The notes under the pieces were generated by a model. That model searched no databases. It was not told the origin of the DNA and worked only from the letters and a program-made list of their open reading frames with translations. The position numbers and the translations under genes were made by a program. A stretch of DNA of 16,291 nucleotides from the NCBI RefSeq assembly GCF_000003605.2, contig NW_003126919.1:54556-70846 (forward strand). Reading direction: 5' to 3'. The stretch's first letter is position 1. Every line of letters begins with the position of its first letter. Shown here piece by piece: positions 13,862-16,291 of the stretch. Origin of the DNA: Saccoglossus kowalevskii. Taxonomy: Eukaryota > Hemichordata > Enteropneusta > Harrimaniidae.

Positions 13862-15538
13862 GATGACGAGCGATCCACAGTTCACCCGAACGTTATGACT
13901 AAACTCATTATACAATGAATGTACAGTGTCAATAATAGGACATTTTAAGCATAGCGTCATGTACAGCCTAACTAAACGTTTTTCTTTTGCTCATGCGACT
14001 TTATCTTGAAAAATACGATAGAACATCAACCCTGTCCTAGGAAATGTTTGGGGCGGGTAGAGAGTGGGCTTGTAATTTTTAAAATTAAAAATGACCTGAT
14101 ATCGGAACAAAGGGGCAGTTTTTAGTGTAATTTGCATCTGTTCCAGAAATTTGTTTCCAGATTAGATTTCCCAAAACCCACACTCAGCTGGCATACGAGT
14201 ATAATAAAATAATTCCCGGAGCTGACAAATCAATCTGCAGTATAATTTTGTCCTGCCAGTGCCTTCCAAACACGCATATTAATGCTATGATACACGAGGC
14301 AATAACAGTTGACACGTGTACCATGCAACAAGCTGCAGCAAGTTGTAATAAGATGATTGAAATACAGACATCATGTGCTCTATTTCTTGCAACATGTTGC
14401 AGGTTGTTGGTTAACAGTAACCAATCAAATATATAGCCTGATATCATGTGACCAAAGCAACTGAAGCAGACTACAAAATGTCAGTCGCCAGTAACATACT
14501 TATAGCATGTAACATGTAACGTCTGTCTTGTTATTCTATATAGGTACTGTGATGATTAATGATTCACCAGTAATATAATTATTAGAATAGAGTATAATCG
14601 AACCACAATCATTTAGAATTAAAATCCGAACATTGTGTTTCTAACTATAATCATGGATGTTCTATGGAGAAGATGTGAGTTCCCCCAAACGCCCTCAAGA
14701 GTTTAGTTTTCTATCTCACGATATGGAGTTAACACATTTCCCCCCTAATATATAGATAGTTTGCGCTCACAGACCACATTTTAAATTTATTCAGACAAAC
14801 GCCCGTCGTGGTTGTAAACCAGGGTTTAAAATTTGTTTGTAAACATTTGCCGTTCACTGAAAATAATAACGACATAAAACATTTGCCGATAATAACAGGA
14901 TTTTAATTAGTAAATGGTTCGTCTTGCTAATCACATTGGGTGATCAGGTCACCTCGGTATGATTGACAGACCCAACACTATGACCAAGTTTCCCCAGCCT
15001 ATCGCCGCCGAATAAAATATTGTACGCAAGCTAAAGTAAACAAACGAGTAAAAGGGGTGTTATTTAGTTATTCGACGTGTGTACCGTGTTTAGCGTCGAA
15101 TATTTTAAAATATATAAATAAAGGGTCCAATTTCACTTGTCTTGGAGATACAACGTGTTTACAAAAAAGGGATATTTCTCGGGCTGTCACCTCACACCCC
15201 CGCAATAAACAAACAAAAAACGAAAGAAAATCGTGACAAAATCGACGGAGAATCGGCAAGTTTGCGTTGTTTTGACGATTCCGGGTTCCGAATGCGTTCG
15301 GTGATTTAGAATATAGTAATAAAGTGGGAAAAAAGGAATCTCATGAATTTATTTTACCTCAACTTGGAAACAGTATGATTTTAGTGTATAGAGTATCTAT
15401 TTTATGATCTGCACTTGAAAAGGAGTATAATTTCACAAAAATAAGTATGTGTTTGGAGTTTTTTGTTGAAAAGTTATACTTCAGCATGGGTACCATGCTG
15501 ACTACTTGGAGTAACCCCCCAGGTGTTGAGTCACAGTA
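13862..15538. other. Intergenic, no gene recognised
   Basis: It holds a perfect 14-bp palindrome TGCAACATGTTGCA (14388-14401) and a perfect hairpin (9-bp arms TCAGCATGG and CCATGCTGA, 3-base loop) at 15481-15501. The short open frames on both strands show no domain or splice logic. Confidence 0.55.
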
Positions 15539-15613
15539 GTGCAGCGACAAGAGTTAAATTTGGACAAACTTTCAGGCAGGCAAAAAAACTCTCGGTCAAC
15601 TTTGTTAAAGTAT

Positions 15614-15660
15614 GTTGAGGGCGCTCTTCCAAAATCTATCTTAGTGTCTAAAGGGGGCGC
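15614..15660 (+). promoter_or_regulatory. Two CTCF-like cores in + orientation
   Basis: GTTGAGGGCGCT (15614-15625) and CTAAAGGGGGCGC (15648-15660) both differ from the CTCF core by about one position and point the same way, with starts 34 bp apart. Confidence 0.3.
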
Positions 15661-16101
15661 ATTAGTGTGTTGCATAATGTCAAGTAAGTTTTCATATCGA
15701 ATGTTATTACTATTTAGTATTTATTCGTTTGTTTAATTCACACTAGCAGACCTACTCAAATACAAGACATTTCATTGGAATACTTGATACTTTTAGTATC
15801 GAACGCATATTGAAGCAATGGCAACACTTATACGTGTACTTTTCAAAATTCAAGATGTTTTGTTATCACGTGCGTGATACATAACCCGTAACCATACGTG
15901 GAAATATTTGATGTGTCTCATCATTATGTGTCATAATCTGATGATATTTACAAATACCAGGTTCAAAGTTGCACAATAAAATGTAGGTGAACATTCGACC
16001 ATAATTATTGTATTCAATGTTTTAATTTGTTATCATTCAGCGGAGAAAAATCTTTATGTTTAATATAAAATATATATTTTGATAAACACAGGCCAAAAGT
16101 A

Positions 16102-16160
16102 GGCAAACTTTGCCTTTTGAGAACAGTTTAAAATAATAATAAAGTTCAAGTTCAAGTTCA
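16102..16160. repeat. Short palindrome, ATA tract and GTTCAA microsatellite
   Basis: GGCAAACTTTGCC (16102-16114) is followed by an ATAATAATAAA tract and by nearly three copies of GTTCAA (16144-16160). A hairpin followed by a short tandem tail is reminiscent of the 3' ends of some non-LTR retrotransposons, but no element body was identified. Confidence 0.4.
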
Positions 16161-16291
16161 TTTCTAGTACCTGAACCCAGATTTCAAAAATAATTCAAAA
16201 TAACAACATAATCAGTATATTAACTATGATTTGAAAAGATGTCTTCAACTGTGATGGCTGAATGGGCATTTAGCTATTATCGGTCACATGG
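16161..16291. other. Window end, nothing recognised
   Basis: AT-rich sequence without an open frame or motif of note. Confidence 0.5.

Noticed and set aside
14184-14447. Antiparallel frames of 87 (-) and 62 (+) codons
   Set aside because: The hydrophobic minus frame could suggest a membrane peptide, but there is no promoter, homology or codon signal. Mirror-image frames are typical of chance.
14653-14680. ATGGATGTTCTATGGAGAAGAT followed by GTGAGT, a possible first coding exon
   Set aside because: A strong donor follows a short ATG frame, but no downstream exon or promoter could be matched.
15068-15259. 63-codon minus frame with Cys/Leu-rich start
   Set aside because: No homology, and it crosses T-rich simple sequence. 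Not supported.
15539-15736. 65-codon + frame beginning QRQELNLDKLSGRQ
   Set aside because: No known family. It is better explained by the two GC-rich CTCF-like cores lying inside it.

Overview
The window is nuclear DNA from an animal, most likely a bilaterian marine invertebrate (lophotrochozoan or invertebrate deuterostome). The support is AT-rich sequence, short GT-AG introns (about 115-750 bp), AATAAA poly(A) signals, minisatellites, one perfect match to the bilaterian CTCF core motif, and two metazoan gene families. The species cannot be read from the sequence. There is no sign of a bacterial, viral or organellar source, and nothing that resembles a new defence or mobile system.

Layout. 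Positions 1-346 are a tandem array with a 157-bp period, cut by the window edge. From 905 to 4599 (+ strand) nine exons form the 3' end of a PLEKHH1/2-type gene (the C. elegans MAX-1 family): the end of the MyTH4 domain and the whole FERM domain. All splice phases agree and the exons join into 353 residues. A long AU-rich 3' UTR follows, with poly(A) signals near 4.87, 5.13 and 6.30 kb. Positions 6.3-8.7 kb are mostly intergenic, with a TATA-like element, a perfect CTCF-type site and a decayed tRNA-like (SINE-like) patch. Around 8.8-9.1 kb lie a possible degenerate coding fragment and three CRE-type sites close together.

On the minus strand, 9297-10868 holds a complete two-exon gene for a 274-residue SERTA-domain protein (SERTAD/CDCA4/Taranis family), a nuclear transcriptional co-regulator of the cell cycle. 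It has a 747-bp intron, a well-formed TATA box and a three-codon upstream ORF. Upstream of it, about 5.3 kb (11.0-16.3 kb) has no convincing gene. That stretch carries many candidate regulatory motifs (RFX X-boxes, CRE, POU/SOX/CCAAT, CTCF-like cores in opposite orientations) and looks like the SERTAD regulatory domain or a gene-poor spacer.

The two genes are convergent neighbours, tail to tail. They have unrelated roles: a cortical/membrane scaffold in axon guidance or cytoskeleton, and a nuclear co-regulator. The pairing matters mainly for gene order. From general knowledge, human PLEKHH2 and SERTAD2 both lie on 2p, and PLEKHH1 and CDCA4 both lie on 14q, which suggests that an ancestral linkage is preserved here.
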